From: Xenopus tropicalis
Taxonomy: Eukaryota; Chordata; Amphibia; Anura; Pipidae
Assembly: GCF_000004195.4 (NCBI RefSeq)
Contig: NC_030678.2
Location: 79,644,904 to 79,708,903 of the forward strand
DNA: 64,000 nt
Direction of reading: 5' to 3'
The notes under the pieces are model-generated. The model saw only the letters and a program-made list of their open reading frames with translations, made no database searches and was not told the DNA's origin. The position numbers were made by a program, and so were the translations under genes. Below, one piece after another: positions 45,896 to 57,874 of the stretch. The stretch's first letter is position 1; every line of letters starts with the position of its first letter.

Positions 45896-46141
45896 TCTGC
45901 TTCGTGTGTGCTTTTATAATACAGTAATACAAGTTCTGCTCATGAGAGCCACTAATGCTGCTGATGCTGTGGGTTAAAAAGGCTTCCTTTCCCAGATGAT
46001 ATCCTGCTGTAAAAAAGAGATTTAAGAAGATGCTCAGAACAAGAAATCATCTGGGAAAGACAGCCTTTTTAACCTACAACATTAGCATCATTAGTGGCTC
46101 TCATGAGCAGAACTGTCTTACAGAAGCACACAAACAACACA
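45896..46141. mobile_element. Large palindromic MITE-like element
   Basis: GTTCTGCTCATGAGAGCCAC near 45936 and GTGGCTCTCATGAGCAGAAC near 46094 bound arms of about 70 bp that are roughly 90 percent identical as inverted copies. The arms include GGTTAAAAAGGCTTCC and CCCAGATGAT. Outer parts (GTGTGTGCTTTTAT against CAGAAGCACACAAAC) extend the foldback. No target duplication could be fixed. Confidence 0.6.
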
Positions 46142-46981
46142 GTGATATACATTAAAGTACACAAGCAACATGAATAACCTATATAATATGCCACTTTTTT
46201 CACATGATGCATTACTATATATGAGAATATTAGAAGTCATCTCAGTATTCCACAACCTGTATAAAGCACTCGGAGGTGAAACTCCTAGGTATCTTCTAAT
46301 ATCCTTATGTCCTGTGCAAAATAATGGAAATATGTAAAAAAATGCTAATTGTTATACAAAACATCATAATTAAAATAAATTTAATGGTGAACTTCCCCTT
46401 TAAGGCCAATGGAAGCATAGGGTGTAAAAATATTCCTTAACAATAAAGTCACATCTAGTGGTTCACAAGGTGAGATGGACCTTTGCAGAGTCATGTTTTT
46501 CAGTAGTGCAAATATGTGTTGCTGAGAGAGCTTGAAGTCTCCCCATGTTCCATTGCCCTAAGGTGATGGAACATAAATAATTACAATAAACATATGACTG
46601 ATTTGCACTTGAGAAACAAAAAATATCTGCTCACAATGAAGCTATGTTCCACCAAAAATATATAACAAATTGCAGGGTCAGCATTAGTTGTGGGGGCAAA
46701 AGTTGATGTCAGTGTCCTCCATCCGAATGGATTGTTAATGTTAGGGATTTCCAACTTGCAACCCTCTTGTTGCACTACAACTCCCGAGTAGTTTTCTATG
46801 CAGTAGTAAGGTGACAAATCCAGTGCTCCCTTCGTTTAATATCTAGATTTCTATTTTCTAATATGTAAGGCTGCCCTTAAACTGATATTTTAAACTCAGT
46901 TTACATGAAAACCTTAATTGACCCAAAATTACAAGTTTTACTGTCTCCTCCTCCCTACCCATAATAGCACACTGACCACAT

Positions 46982-47147
46982 GGAAATGCTGTTTTGCTGC
47001 ATAGAATTCTTCCACGTTCTTAATCTTCACTGGAAAAGAGGCCATGGCCTTGACCTGAAACTCAGAGTTAACACGTTCCTTTGCATAGTGATATTCAAGG
47101 GTACTATTCAGCCTGAATTGGAAGGGGGTCATGGCTTTACCATCTGT
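46982..47147 (-). other. Exon-like open frame of unknown origin
   Basis: On minus the frame is open for about 98 codons, from a TAA just upstream of 47236 to a stop at 46938. The middle part has a protein-like composition (TPFQFRLNSTLEYHYAK, NSEFQVKAMASFPVKIK, NVEEFYAAKQHFHV). It is preceded by a pyrimidine-rich stretch ending CTCTGCTCTACAG, like a splice acceptor at 47148, and followed by GTG then GTCAGT, a weak donor. I do not recognise the family. It could be an exon, a pseudogene exon or chance. No partner exon was found. Confidence 0.2.
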
Positions 47148-48518
47148 TCTGTAGAGCAGAGCCCAAGGCCAGGAGACTGGAGCCCACAGCTGGCTGACCT
47201 GCATGACAGAGTGCTGTCTGAGCTGTGGCTTGTGTCCTTCAGCCCCCAGTGGCAGTCTGGGTTAGATAACAGCAAGGCAGACAAATGAACAATTGTGGGT
47301 GTCTGGATTTGCCCAATTTATAGACACCTTTGTTTTACAAAACAAAATAAATTGTAGTATAGATAGAACAAAATGTATATTAAAAGAAAAATACTTCATG
47401 AATATTCTTTATTTGTTTGCAATTTCCCATGATGCTTTGGGTTTACAGAATCTGCTCTGAAAGTCAATCGCTTGGAAATTCAAACTTACTAAAAATTAGG
47501 TGCTAAATTGCACCAGTGAAGTCAATTTATAACTGATTACACCTGCATTAAGTTTTTAAGGTGCTCTTACACATTTGTTTAGGAACCTGATATGCATCTC
47601 AGACGCAGGTTTGATCGCATGTAAATGCATCAGTTAATTGATTACATTCTATTCTTCCTTCTTTATATTCATGAGTGTTCAGAGTTGCATTTTGTACTAT
47701 TTGGATTTTATTGCATTTTTTAGATGGTAAATGTCTGGCGTTTGGAAATGACAAAAACACGTGTATGTGCATTTTAAAGAAATGCATATAAATGCAATAT
47801 GTGCATTTTTTATGTGTTTAGCTTGAAAAAAATGCAGAAGCAAATGCATAAAGAAACACCCCTGCATAAAAAGCCCAAATGCGTCCTATTATATACAGTA
47901 TACAGAGGGTTTTAATCAAACAGTTCTCCTGATGCTTAGTGTAAAAATATGGTTTCACTCATTAACATATTGATAGAAAATAATGCTACATAAACTAGTT
48001 TACACTATATACAAGCAACAATTTTATTATCACCACAGTATGTCAATTATCAACTTTTATCCTCTCCTTAAGAGTACATATAATGGGATATAATGACAAG
48101 CATTGTCTGGTAAATGGAATGGTATAGCACGTTTAAAATGGTGATTCTTATGGGGGGGATGACTTTTACATTAATTGAAAAAAAAAAAGGATGTTCATTT
48201 ATAAGTATTCTTTAGGAGTCACCCTATAAACCCTTACCCATTCACTCTCTGCCTGTGATTTGCAGCCATATTTTTTGTTAGTCCTATTCAATAAAAAGCA
48301 TTGAAGTCACCCAATATATGGCAATATACTTTAGAAAAAGGAAGAGCTGAGACAGGGCATGGTTATGGTGGAATTTGACAACTTTGTTAATTTTGGTTAC
48401 TAATCAATTATTTATTTTGTTCACTAATTAATAAAGCTTTAAATAAATCATGACATATCCTGAATTTGTTTGTCACTAGCTCTTCAAAAGTCACACCACC
48501 ACTTATTTTTAAAGGGGT

Positions 48519-49060
48519 ACTTCATTTTGATTTGTGTTTTTTTGTTCTGGAGATCTCAAGCTTGCAAGTAGAAGTTAAATCTAAAAACATAATGCTAGAA
48601 ATACTTTATTTAATATAATATACTTCTTTACTAGCCCAGATATTCAGCATCCCTATCTTGATGCATGCCTTTAAATTTGTCCACAGCAGCTCCCCATTTT
48701 GAATTATGCCATCTTTGAGTGTCAGTGGCACTACACATGCTCAGTGTGCTCTGGGCAGGTTTTGAAAAGCTAAGTTTAAGGGTTATTGGAAAGAAGAGAA
48801 TGAGGTTTATCTGTCATGAATGCAACAGGTCTGGTTATTATATTCTGATGCAGAATGCACTGATTTCTGACCTGCCATATATAATGTGTATCTGAATTAT
48901 GCTGAACTATGCTTAGGGGTCATTGGAACCATCTAAACATTAGCAGAAAATGAGGTTACATCTGTCATTATAGCTGTCTCTATAGTCAATTATAAGCACT
49001 AAAGGGCTATGAAAGGAGGACAGTAGGCTATGATAAATTTTAGTAAGAGGACAGAGAAGA
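48519..49060. mobile_element. Probable T2-type MITE remnant
   Basis: It begins TTAAAGGGGTACTTCATTTT, matching TTAAAGGRR. Inside, GGGTTATTGGAAAGAAGAGA and GGGGTCATTGGAACCATC, both followed by AATGAGGTT and ATCTGTCAT, suggest an internal duplication. No matching right end was found. Confidence 0.35.
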
Positions 49061-49564
49061 GCTAAGGGGCCAGAAAAGACCATGATACTTACAAATCTCA
49101 CAGTAGTTAGAGTTTAAGATCACAGCAATTGCAATGGATTTTCATAAGTGCATGGGCTTGGGATAGCAGGGCATGAAAATGTTATGTGTTATGAACAAAA
49201 AGAAATAATGGCAAATGTACCAAGGGTTTGGTGGAATATATGTGCTTGAAAAAGAAACAGCAAGCATTGCAGTGTATGTCTTAGAGATGAGCTAATTCAT
49301 CATAGAAGGGTCTGGCCTTAGCATCTTCTACTGGATGGGACTGGTCTGTATTATCAGAACACTGAAGTTGTATAGTTTAGATTTTGTAGAATAGAAGTCA
49401 GGTTAGCAGTTTCCATGCTGCAATAAACTTTTAAAAGTCAAGATGTAAGAGTAAGGATAATGATATTGCAGTTGTATGCTAGAAATAACAATGGAAGTAA
49501 ACGATAAACCACTATTTTCAGTAACTACTTGCACCCCAGATTTAATTTATAAATATATATATGA

Positions 49565-49802
49565 ATGGGGCCTGCTATCTAAAATTTGGATCTCTATACT
49601 TTATGTCTCCTAAAAAATCATTCAAACATTAATCAAATTGGATTAAACAGGATTGTTTTGCCTTAAGTACAAGTACAAGGTACTGCTTTATTATTACAGA
49701 GGACATTCTTAAAAATGTAAATTATTTGATTAAAAAGGATTCTATGGGAGATGTCCTATCTGTAATTCAACATTTTCTGGATAACATATCTCCTACCTCT
49801 AG
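49565..49802 (+). mobile_element. TACAGGTATGGGA-end MITE, degraded
   Basis: Family landmarks are present (AATTTGGATCTCTATACTTT, AGGATTGTTTTGCC, TATTATTACAGAGGAC, TTCTATGGGAGATG) but both termini are eroded. Confidence 0.6.
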
Positions 49803-50164
49803 TAAAAAAGGGGTATTTTGAATTCTTAAGGGCTGGGCATTTGTTATATCAATTAAGATTGGAATGAACCAGCTGGTGATGAGTTACTAAAATAGTGGGA
49901 TATTACAGAAATGAGAGGGACCCACACTCCTCTACTGATTCCTGTGTATTGTGTGGATTTAATTATAGGATTATTGCAAATTGACCATCTATTTGTACAT
50001 GGTCATTTAGCCTCTTTAACTTTAGACTACTCAGAGTTCCTTGCGAGTGATATCCTGGCAATAAAATTGTATCAGTCTTTCCCCTAATGAAAAGAGCACA
50101 GCATTCATTTATAAATATTTTGCAATACACTGATAAATGCAAACCTTTGTTATAGTAAAGGATG

Positions 50165-50500
50165 GCAGCAATAATGTGAGCCGCATTATAACTGAATAAG
50201 CATTTTCTTCAAACACTAATTTTTCCTAACCTGGTGACTTGCTGTTGTTCTGTCTTCAGGATACAGTGACTTTGTATGCTAATATACAACGCATATTTCC
50301 AAAAGCTTTTTTCGGGGTCCCCTGTTTAAAAGGCTTAGAACAAAGCACTTGTCAGAGATGCAAATTAACATTATCAGTGAGTTGCTTGTAAAAGTCATAC
50401 CGTGTATTAATCTCTGGAAATTAAATGTAATGCTTATTTTATTCAGGCAAACTGTAAATGCACATTAGAACAATTAAATTATAAATCAGATCTAAGAAAT
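50165..50500. promoter_or_regulatory. Candidate conserved enhancer (CNE 4) with octamer sites
   Basis: A repeat-free block with ATGCAAAT at 50358-50365 running into TAACATTAT, an extended octamer/homeodomain composite. It also has TGTATGCTAATATAC near 50275, GAAATTAAATGTAATGC near 50418 and AGAACAATTAAATTATAAATC. It lies about 27.7 kb upstream of pou3f1. A POU factor could bind here. Conservation and activity are inferred. Confidence 0.4.
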
Positions 50501-52339
50501 AAAAAATATGAGCAGAAATGGTTTGACTGGTTTAAAGTACCAGTAACTCAGCCAATACTTTCATTTGCACTGGGACACTTTCACCTATTCAGCACTTATA
50601 AAAAATATAGTCTTTGAAGTTGAAATCCTAAATAAATGGTATTTTTTTTTCCTAATCCAGACCTATTCATTTACAGAGCAATTATATTTTAGCTGAGCTG
50701 TTATCATTACTAATGCATGTTTTTTTTTTTATCAAAAAATACTAAAAAGTGAAAGTAGAAGTACTTTTTATTAAATATATCATGTTTTAGGAATAATACA
50801 AAGACAAAATTACCACTTTAACAATGTATAACCTGCAGTGCTTGAAATGATAGTGCTATATAAATAATAATAAAAAATAATATTCTTTAAATAAAAATAT
50901 GATAAATCACTTCTCAAGTTTTTATTTTCTGAGTTTAATCTTTTATAGTTTGATGGAATATAATGTGACCTGGGTAAATTGGCAACTATGAGTACAGAAT
51001 GTCTTTTTTATAAACTCTATACCTATTGCTTGCATCAGGTGTGCGAAGAGAAGATCTCAAGGAAATGCATAGGACCTTTTCCACTGGTTCAATTTTGCCT
51101 TTGTTCTTGACTAGGGCAGCATCAAGTAGCTGGTCTGCACTGTGCCCAGCAAATTATCACCGCCCCCAAACCTTTTTTTATTCCAAAAACCTTTTTACCA
51201 GACCTTGAGCAGCCCCACCTCTGAGGCAAGGACTAGGAGATCTAAGTTGGAATGGTGAACAGGACTACAGCTGTATAATGAGAAACAGTACAAAGGTTGT
51301 ATTAAAATAAAATATGTAAACTATAGGTTAAATAGTACATGTTAACCTACAGAAAATACATTTCAATAATAAAATAAAGGTGCTTTAATGAAATCAAACA
51401 CTGGCCTTAGTGCTCTTGTGTTTTGGTGTAGGGGAAATACCCCAACCCCTGACAAGAATTACTACTACCAATAGGCAATTCCACGTAAAGAATAAAGCAG
51501 AGAGGGAGGAATGCTTCCCATCAGGTCCCCCATCAGTAATCATGGGGGGCCCATACTAAGCTAGCAGGGTCCTACCCTCAGGGTGCCCCAATTGTTAGCA
51601 CACTGGTCACCTGGGCCCCCAAGGTGGTGTGCTTTGCGGAAAAGTAAAATGGAGCAATACTAAAAAAATAAAATCCTCACATGTTTTGCCAGATCTGCCC
51701 CAGCCACTACCCGAATAAGCCAAAATGTAATAGTAGGTCAGAATATGACCTGAAAGGCTGTCAAAGGAAAATACTTTTTTCTAAATGTTTTAAAAATATG
51801 CATTACTTTTTATGTCAAAGAAAGCATTTCTTCCAGAAGTGTACTTTAGCCAGTAGAGAAGTGCTCAAACCTGCAGTTGCCCACTTTTATTCAATCGAAT
51901 GGAGCTTTCCTGCTAGAAATGCCTACAAGCATTTTATGCAAGTTGAAATGCACCAGTACCCAGTAGTCAAATGCTTTCCCAATTAAATGTAGGCGATTTC
52001 TATATATATATATATATATATACACACACTATAGGAACTGGCAGCTGCAGTGGTTGTCAAGGAAAATACAAGAAAAACCCAAATGCACATTTTAAAAGCC
52101 CAAAGAGAAAAAAAACCAAATATCATTTAAATGTATTAACCCCATGCCCAGGGATCGCCAATTAAGTGTTTCCTTTAAAGTGGTTTCTGTTGACCCCGTT
52201 GTGCAGCAAAGTTTTATAAGATAGATTTCTCTAAATATATAGCATTCACCTTAGTTATCTTTGTTTCCATACAATTGCTTCAGTGGCTTTGCCTTTCTGA
52301 CTGCTGCACCTGTACTCAGCAGGGGAACTGTTAATGTGT

Positions 52340-52745
52340 GGACTGCATTGCATGCTTTAAGGTTTACATGAATTCCGCTGTTCCTTATAGATGTATATTA
52401 TCCAAAAACTAGTAAATATTTTATATGAGCATATAAACAGTTACCCAGTGTCTCCTGATCACTCACATTTAATTATTACCTACTAAGGGATTGCTTTACC
52501 CCCACAATATTGTATACATCGTCATTTGGCGTTTGTTAATTGATTCAGCATTGCTCGATTTTATGATGTTAATATACCTGCAATTATGGGAAAGCGGGGA
52601 ATGTGGAAGGCGGGGGGTTTAATGAATTGTTAATTAAATTAATTAAGAACTGTGGCTCCCCAGAGGAGGCTGTTCATGAGTTGCAGAGGATAGGAGCGCT
52701 ATGCTCTGGATACTGTATCATTTTGTTAACTGAATGGTGCATTAA
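52340..52745. promoter_or_regulatory. Candidate conserved enhancer (CNE 5)
   Basis: A dense homeodomain-type block: TTTAATTATTACC near 52469, GTTAATTGATTCAGC near 52534, ATACCTGCAATTATGGG near 52573, then TTTAATGAATTGTTAATTAA and ATTAATTAAG at 52618-52648. These are followed by GC-richer sequence (CTCCCCAGAGGAGGCTG). No transposon ends were seen. This is the strongest-looking enhancer candidate by motif density. Still inference. Confidence 0.45.
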
Positions 52746-54575
52746 CCCCTTCCTGAAAGCTAACATATGGCTATAGTACCCCACCTAGAAACACACTGGA
52801 TACAAATGGTAGACCACACTTAAGGAAAGGGTGTGTTAAAGTTGTGTGTTATTGGCAATAACAAACATAACAAACAATGCTTAACCATACAGCAAAACCA
52901 CTGTTCTTACTGTATATATGATTTGACACTAAGAACTATTTATAACTATATATTTTTCTAAGTCAGGGATCCAACCAGGCTCTCTCTGGTCCCCTAACAG
53001 AAGAACATTTTGGATGTTTAAATTAAGCTGTTTTTTTTAATAATTAATGTGTACCACTGGGAACCTGAGTTGCAAAGTTACTTAGGGCCACCATCAGAAA
53101 CTTTGGGGTCCAAGTACAATTTATGGGTCCCCCATAAACACAAAGTAATATAGGGTGCCCCATGGAATGTTAGGTATAGCTATAGGTAGCTGCAATATAT
53201 AGTAAATATCTTGTTCCCAAAAGGGCCCTCTGATCTTGCTGTACTTGCTGTTTATGTAGGTAATAGCTCATAAGTAAACAGATCCCAGTATAAACAAATG
53301 TTACACTATAATAGTTACATTAATATAGTTACATTAATTAGTTACATTAATTTTATGTTTAAATAAGTCAATGAGTTCACTAGGAGTTAGTGGGTATAAA
53401 CCTACACACCTTCCTGCCTCATCACACTGCCCTGCGTTGTCATTGCTTGGAAGTTAAGGATGTTTTTGCATTGCTTACGTAGCACAATTGTGCTATTAAA
53501 GTCAGTCAGGTAATTAGGGGTCAGTATAATTTACCTTACTCCCCATATGTAACCCATGAGTAGTAACCCATAGTAGTTTTTTAATTCAGTAGGGGTCCAT
53601 GGAGTTTGCCCTAAGTTTCAACCCTGCCCACCTACCTGCCCCTGTTTCACTGCTCTGCTTGATACATAAGATACATAAGTGTCTAAGCAAATCATCAACT
53701 TTTCCAAAAGTTAAGTAAATTGCGTAAATATTAACGTAAAGTTATAACACTGTAACACTACACAGCTGAACCCCCTTCTTGCCCCCAATGGCCATAAAGC
53801 TACTTAACTTGAATCTGACATGTGATTTTTTTTGCTCCATCGTATAGCTCTCATATATATAAAAGGTTATATGCCAAAGACTATGCGGAACATAGGTTTG
53901 CCTTTTCATCCCTTTTATTTCTGAGGCTTCAAGTGTGCCAGGCTGTGTAAAAAAAAGAAAACAGCCCTGTATTAGGTATATTTTACAAACATGAAGAAAA
54001 AATTTGCCAGCTTTTTAAATGGCTACATAGTTCATGGCTGCATAGAAACAGTGTAGTCTGCAGTATACAACTTAATGAAATGCTAATTAGTTGTCTGGAT
54101 TTTGCATCAGTCTATTTATAAAAAGACTATCTTAAATTACGGATACATTATGCATACATGTGTATTGTTAATGCTGGTATATTAAAATATATGAAAAAAT
54201 ATCTCATCTCCCTCTGTTACTGTTCTAAACAGGGTGCTTTCTAATGCAATTTCTTTTAAACAGACCCATGGGTAAGAGTGACTGAGAGGAGAGGTAAATA
54301 TTCTAAAATATTCTGAGGAAATAAATATCCATTTTAGCAGCAGGAAAACAGCAGCTATTTATTGCACCAATGCTATTGTTTCTGACATAGCCCTTCACCT
54401 ACCTAATATATAAGTAGATTAAGGAAAAAGAACTACATATTCCCCCCCCCCAAAAAAACATTAAAATTGCCAAGTTGAGTGAAGGTGAACCACCCCTAAA
54501 GGGGCAGTATACTCCCTTATATAACACAAGCTCAATTAATAAACAGGGCAAAAAGGGAAACTGACGATACTCTAT

Positions 54576-55067
54576 GGGGCCGATTCATTAAAACACGATT
54601 TTGAATCCCGAATGGGAAAAATTCGGATTGGATACGATAATTTCTTAGGATCGCAAATATCACGAATATTCTTATGAAAAAAATCATATTAGTCACGATA
54701 ATATCGTATTGGCGATCCGAAAGTCACAAAATTTTCGTACCGAACGATCGTAAAATGCAGGAAAACCTTTCTGACTTTGATCCTTCTGTGCATGATTTTG
54801 GAAGCCTCCCATAGGAATCAATGGCACTGTGCAGCTCCAACCTGGCCCAAGGAAAGTCACAATACCGAAGCTTCAAGGAATGCGAAACTTTCGTACTCGT
54901 TGCGACAATATGATTTTGTTGCGTAATTTTTAACGCAAGTACGAAAAAGACGCGTAAAATAATGAAATAATTGGCGAAAATACGCAAGGTACGAAAAAGT
55001 TGCGTAAAATACGAATGCTCCGATCGAACAAGCGCTCAGAGCGTTCGTGGATTGATAAATCTCCCCC
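54576..55067. mobile_element. CpG-rich Harbinger-like MITE, copy B
   Basis: The ends GGGGCCGATTCATTAA and GATAAATCTCCCCC are flanked by TAT (54573-54575 and 55068-55070). GAATCCCGAATGGGAAAAAT, GATAATATCGTATTGGCGAT and CGAACAAGCGCTCAGAGCG match copy A (30320-30665) in inverted orientation. This copy carries about 150 bp more interior. CpG is abundant throughout (AAAGACGCGTAAAAT, GTTGCGTAAAATACGAATG). Confidence 0.7.
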
Positions 55068-55331
55068 TATGTTTGTTCCTTGTGAGTTACATAACTGCCA
55101 GTGCAAAGATAATCTCTCTGCATAACAAGGCAGTCACACCAGAGAGTGAAAGGATGCAGGGTTGTACTGTATACTGTATGATTATCTAACTCGCAAAGAC
55201 CAAACATGGAGTAGCTTCAGTCTCCATTTCTGTAGTGTTTAGTTTAAGATCTAACAAAATCATAGATTATTCATGATTAAAGTTACAGGCAAAGATTATG
55301 TTTGACAGATGCCCTATTCATTTAACTCATG

Positions 55332-56181
55332 TTAAAGGGGTTGTTCACCTTTAAATTAACATTAAGTATGGCATAGACATTGTTATTATGAGACACTTTG
55401 CAATCGGTTTTAATTTTTTGTGATTTTTCTAGTTCTATCTAGTTGCTAGGGTCTTCTTTACCTCAGCAACCAGGCAGTAGGTTGAATGAGAACTGGAAAA
55501 TGAATAGGAGAGGGACTAAGTAGAAAGATAGGTAATGTAAAGTAACAATAATAATAAAATTGTAAGATCACAGAGCAATAGTTTTTCGGCTGCCGGGGTC
55601 AGTGACCCCCATTTGAAAGCTGGAAAGATGTAGAAGTGGAAGGCAAATAATAAAAAAACTATAACAAATAAACAATGAAGACTAATTGCAAAGTTGCTAG
55701 GAATAGGACATTCTATAACATATTAAAAGGTAATTTAAAGGAACAGTAACACCAAAAAATTCAAGTGTATAAAAGAAATTCCAATATAATGTACTGCTGC
55801 TCTGCACTGGTACAACTGGTGTGTTTGCCTCAGAAACACTACTATGGTTTATATAAAGAATGCAGCTGTGTAGCCATGGGGGCAGCCATTCAAAGGAGAA
55901 AAGGCACAGGCACTTAGCAGAAAAACACTTTTGTATTCTACAGAGCTTATCTGTTATCTGCTATGTAACCTGTGCCTTTTCTCCTTTTTTCCAGCTTAAA
56001 TGGCTGCCCCCAGGGCTACACAGCAGCTTATTTATATAAACTATAGTAGAGTTACTGTAACAAACACACAACTTTAACCAGTGCAGGGCAACAGTACATT
56101 ATATTTCATTTACTTTAAAACTCTTTAATTTTTTGGTGTTACTGTTCCTTTAACTTAATTTAACTCAAACCACCCCTTTAA
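55332..56181. mobile_element. T2/Kolobok-type MITE (outer, interrupted)
   Basis: The ends TTAAAGGGGTTGTTCACC and CAAACCACCCCTTTAA have TTAA at each border. The interior contains landmarks of a very common frog MITE: AGTTGCTAGGGTC, TGAATAGGAGAGGGAC, GGGGTCAGTGACCCCC and TTCTATAACATATTAAAAGG. Another T2 MITE sits in its right part (55735-56153). Without it the element would be about 430 bp. Confidence 0.85.
55735..56153. mobile_element. T2/Kolobok-type MITE (inner, nested)
   Basis: The ends TTAAAGGAACAGTAACACC and GGTGTTACTGTTCCTTTAA match perfectly in inverted sense. They are bordered by TTAA, the target used inside the outer element. The body is palindromic (GGGGGCAGCCATTCAAAGG against TTAAATGGCTGCCCCC). 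The near-identical ends and intact target copies make this the younger of the two insertions. Confidence 0.9.
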
Positions 56182-57184
56182 ACAAGGAGTACACTGCCAC
56201 TTCAAGACTGGTAACTTCTGCTTCTTAACTTCAATTTTGAAACTTCCAAATTTTAATTTTCAAGGTCCACTGCTGTAACTTACACTTTACTGGAGCCTTT
56301 TACTCTGTGCTCTTGAGGCAGGACCATATCTACCATATAGGCACCCATGGTACATAAACTATAAATACAAATACTGCTTTAATTAAATTCCCCCATACTT
56401 GCTGCTAAATCCAGCGGCAGGTGTGCTGTCTGTGCATATGGAAATCACCAGGAGAAGAGAGTGGGCTGAGGTCCAGTGCCTTGGGCAGCATAGGTCCTAA
56501 ATACAGTCCTGCTTGAATATGTCTCATTCCTTTTTATATACACTGGGAGGGCCAACTGACACATACATCACTAGTGGGGTTATCCAATTTTCCCAGTTTT
56601 CTACCCCTGGGAAACAGATGTCTGAATAAAGGTTCCACGTCCATGATGTCTGTGTCTGAGTCAGAGATAGGGGTATGAAGTGTAGGGTGTAGCAGGGGTC
56701 AGGCCTTGGGCCAAAGTGATGGAAGGGGCCCTGCAGAAGGGGCATGAGTTATGAAGAAAAGCCGCATACTGGAGTGACAACAGACAGGCCCCTAATTCTT
56801 GGTTAGAATTGTTTGCAGCCTTCAGCAGCTATCGGAGGTTACAGGAAAGTTATTTTTAAATATTAGATGTTGTGTTTTCATTGGCTTTACACTTTACTGA
56901 TGTTAATATTCATATATTGGTTGTTTAGTAATGTAAATTTGTTAATAAAGAAACTGTATCCTTTTTACCAAAGTATTTTATTTAGTCATTATGGTATTTT
57001 AATAAAGGGGGGAAGCTTGGTGTTGTTGGGAGGGGGCCATCAAATTGGTGCTGTCCCTGTCATGGGATGCCTATTATACTACACTCCTACATTTCAAATA
57101 AATGATTCTAAAAAATGGAAACGAAGAATAGAATTGCAAAATCTTCCAGTGCCTTGTTTATACATGAATAGATATCTTTAGCTA
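56182..57184. other. Intergenic, nothing recognised
   Basis: Short chance frames only (73 codons on minus near 56524-56745, 104 on plus near 56867-57181), without domains. Confidence 0.4.
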
Positions 57185-57520
57185 TTAACTGGATGTGCAA
57201 ATCAGATCCAGCATTCAACCCTTTCAGTGCTAAAACATGATGCACTGTAATTATTAGAATAATAAATAACCCATGACAGCTATAAGCTGGATCATTTTAT
57301 TGTTCATCTAAACTTGTTTTGTCTTCTCCTTTGGGTGTGATTATATGTAGCGAGGATAGCCGCCTCCACTGTACACAGCCCAATTTATCTGATAAACATA
57401 ATTAAGAGTCAACTTAATTGGAAATAATTAAAGAGAAATTACACGGCTGCAAAGAATGTATGGGTCAGGCTTGATAACATCTTTGCCTCATTTGCCACCT
57501 GTAGATTGTTTTATCTCATA
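57185..57520. promoter_or_regulatory. Candidate conserved enhancer (CNE 6)
   Basis: Clustered AT-core sites in otherwise balanced sequence: CACTGTAATTATTAG near 57243, then CATAATTAAGAGTC and AACTTAATTGGAAATAATTAA at 57397-57430, with GAGAAATTACACGG after. CTTTGGGTGTGATTATATG and GAGGATAGCCGCCTCC lie between. It stops just before a Harbinger-like MITE. Position is about 35 kb upstream of pou3f1. Confidence 0.45.
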
Positions 57521-57533
57521 CTTTATATACTAA

Positions 57534-57804
57534 AGGTGGCCACACCAGTGGCGATCTGCGATAAAGATCGTCAGACCCGCCACTAACCTTCAGGGCTGAA
57601 ACTGCAGATAAGGAGGTAGAAACAATAGGATTTCCTCCTTCTGCCGATTCAGCCCTGACAGCAGATTTTGCTCAGGCGCCTTCTATGGCGCCCGATATCA
57701 GCAGCCTCCTGCGATACCGGTCGACTCGCCGACTTGCCATACACGCACCGAATATCGTATGAAACAAGGTTTGTACGATATTATCGGTGCGTGTATGGCC
57801 AGCT
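57534..57804. mobile_element. Harbinger-like MITE (AGCTGGCCATACACG ends)
   Basis: The left end AGGTGGCCACACC and the right end GCGTGTATGGCCAGCT are flanked by TAA on both sides (57531-57533 and 57805-57807). 271 bp, GC- and CpG-rich inside (CAGGCGCCTTCTATGGCGCC, ATACCGGTCGACTCGCCG). The right sub-terminal part folds on itself (CGATATTATCGG). It is non-coding. Confidence 0.7.
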
Positions 57805-57874
57805 TAAGTTAGTGGACTTTTGCTTGGTGGTAGTGGTGAAATGAGAGGAGAGGGCATCATTGCCAGAATACTTA

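Larger units (their letters stand above)
46142..49564. other. Intergenic with one exon-like frame and MITE remnants
   Basis: Holds GGTGAACTTCCCCTTTAA (46385-46402), a stray T2-type terminus, a dispersed CTACAACTCCC fragment near 46775, the exon-like frame at 46982-47147 and a probable T2-type remnant from 48519. Nothing else was recognised. Confidence 0.4.
49803..54572. other. Intergenic desert with two candidate enhancers
   Basis: Apart from the blocks at 50165-50500 and 52340-52745, it contains a TA tract (52001-52021), a GGGCCACCATCAG-type hAT scrap near 53084 and a T2-like terminus near 54484-54506 (GGTGAACCACCCCTAAAGGG). No gene is supported. Confidence 0.45.
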
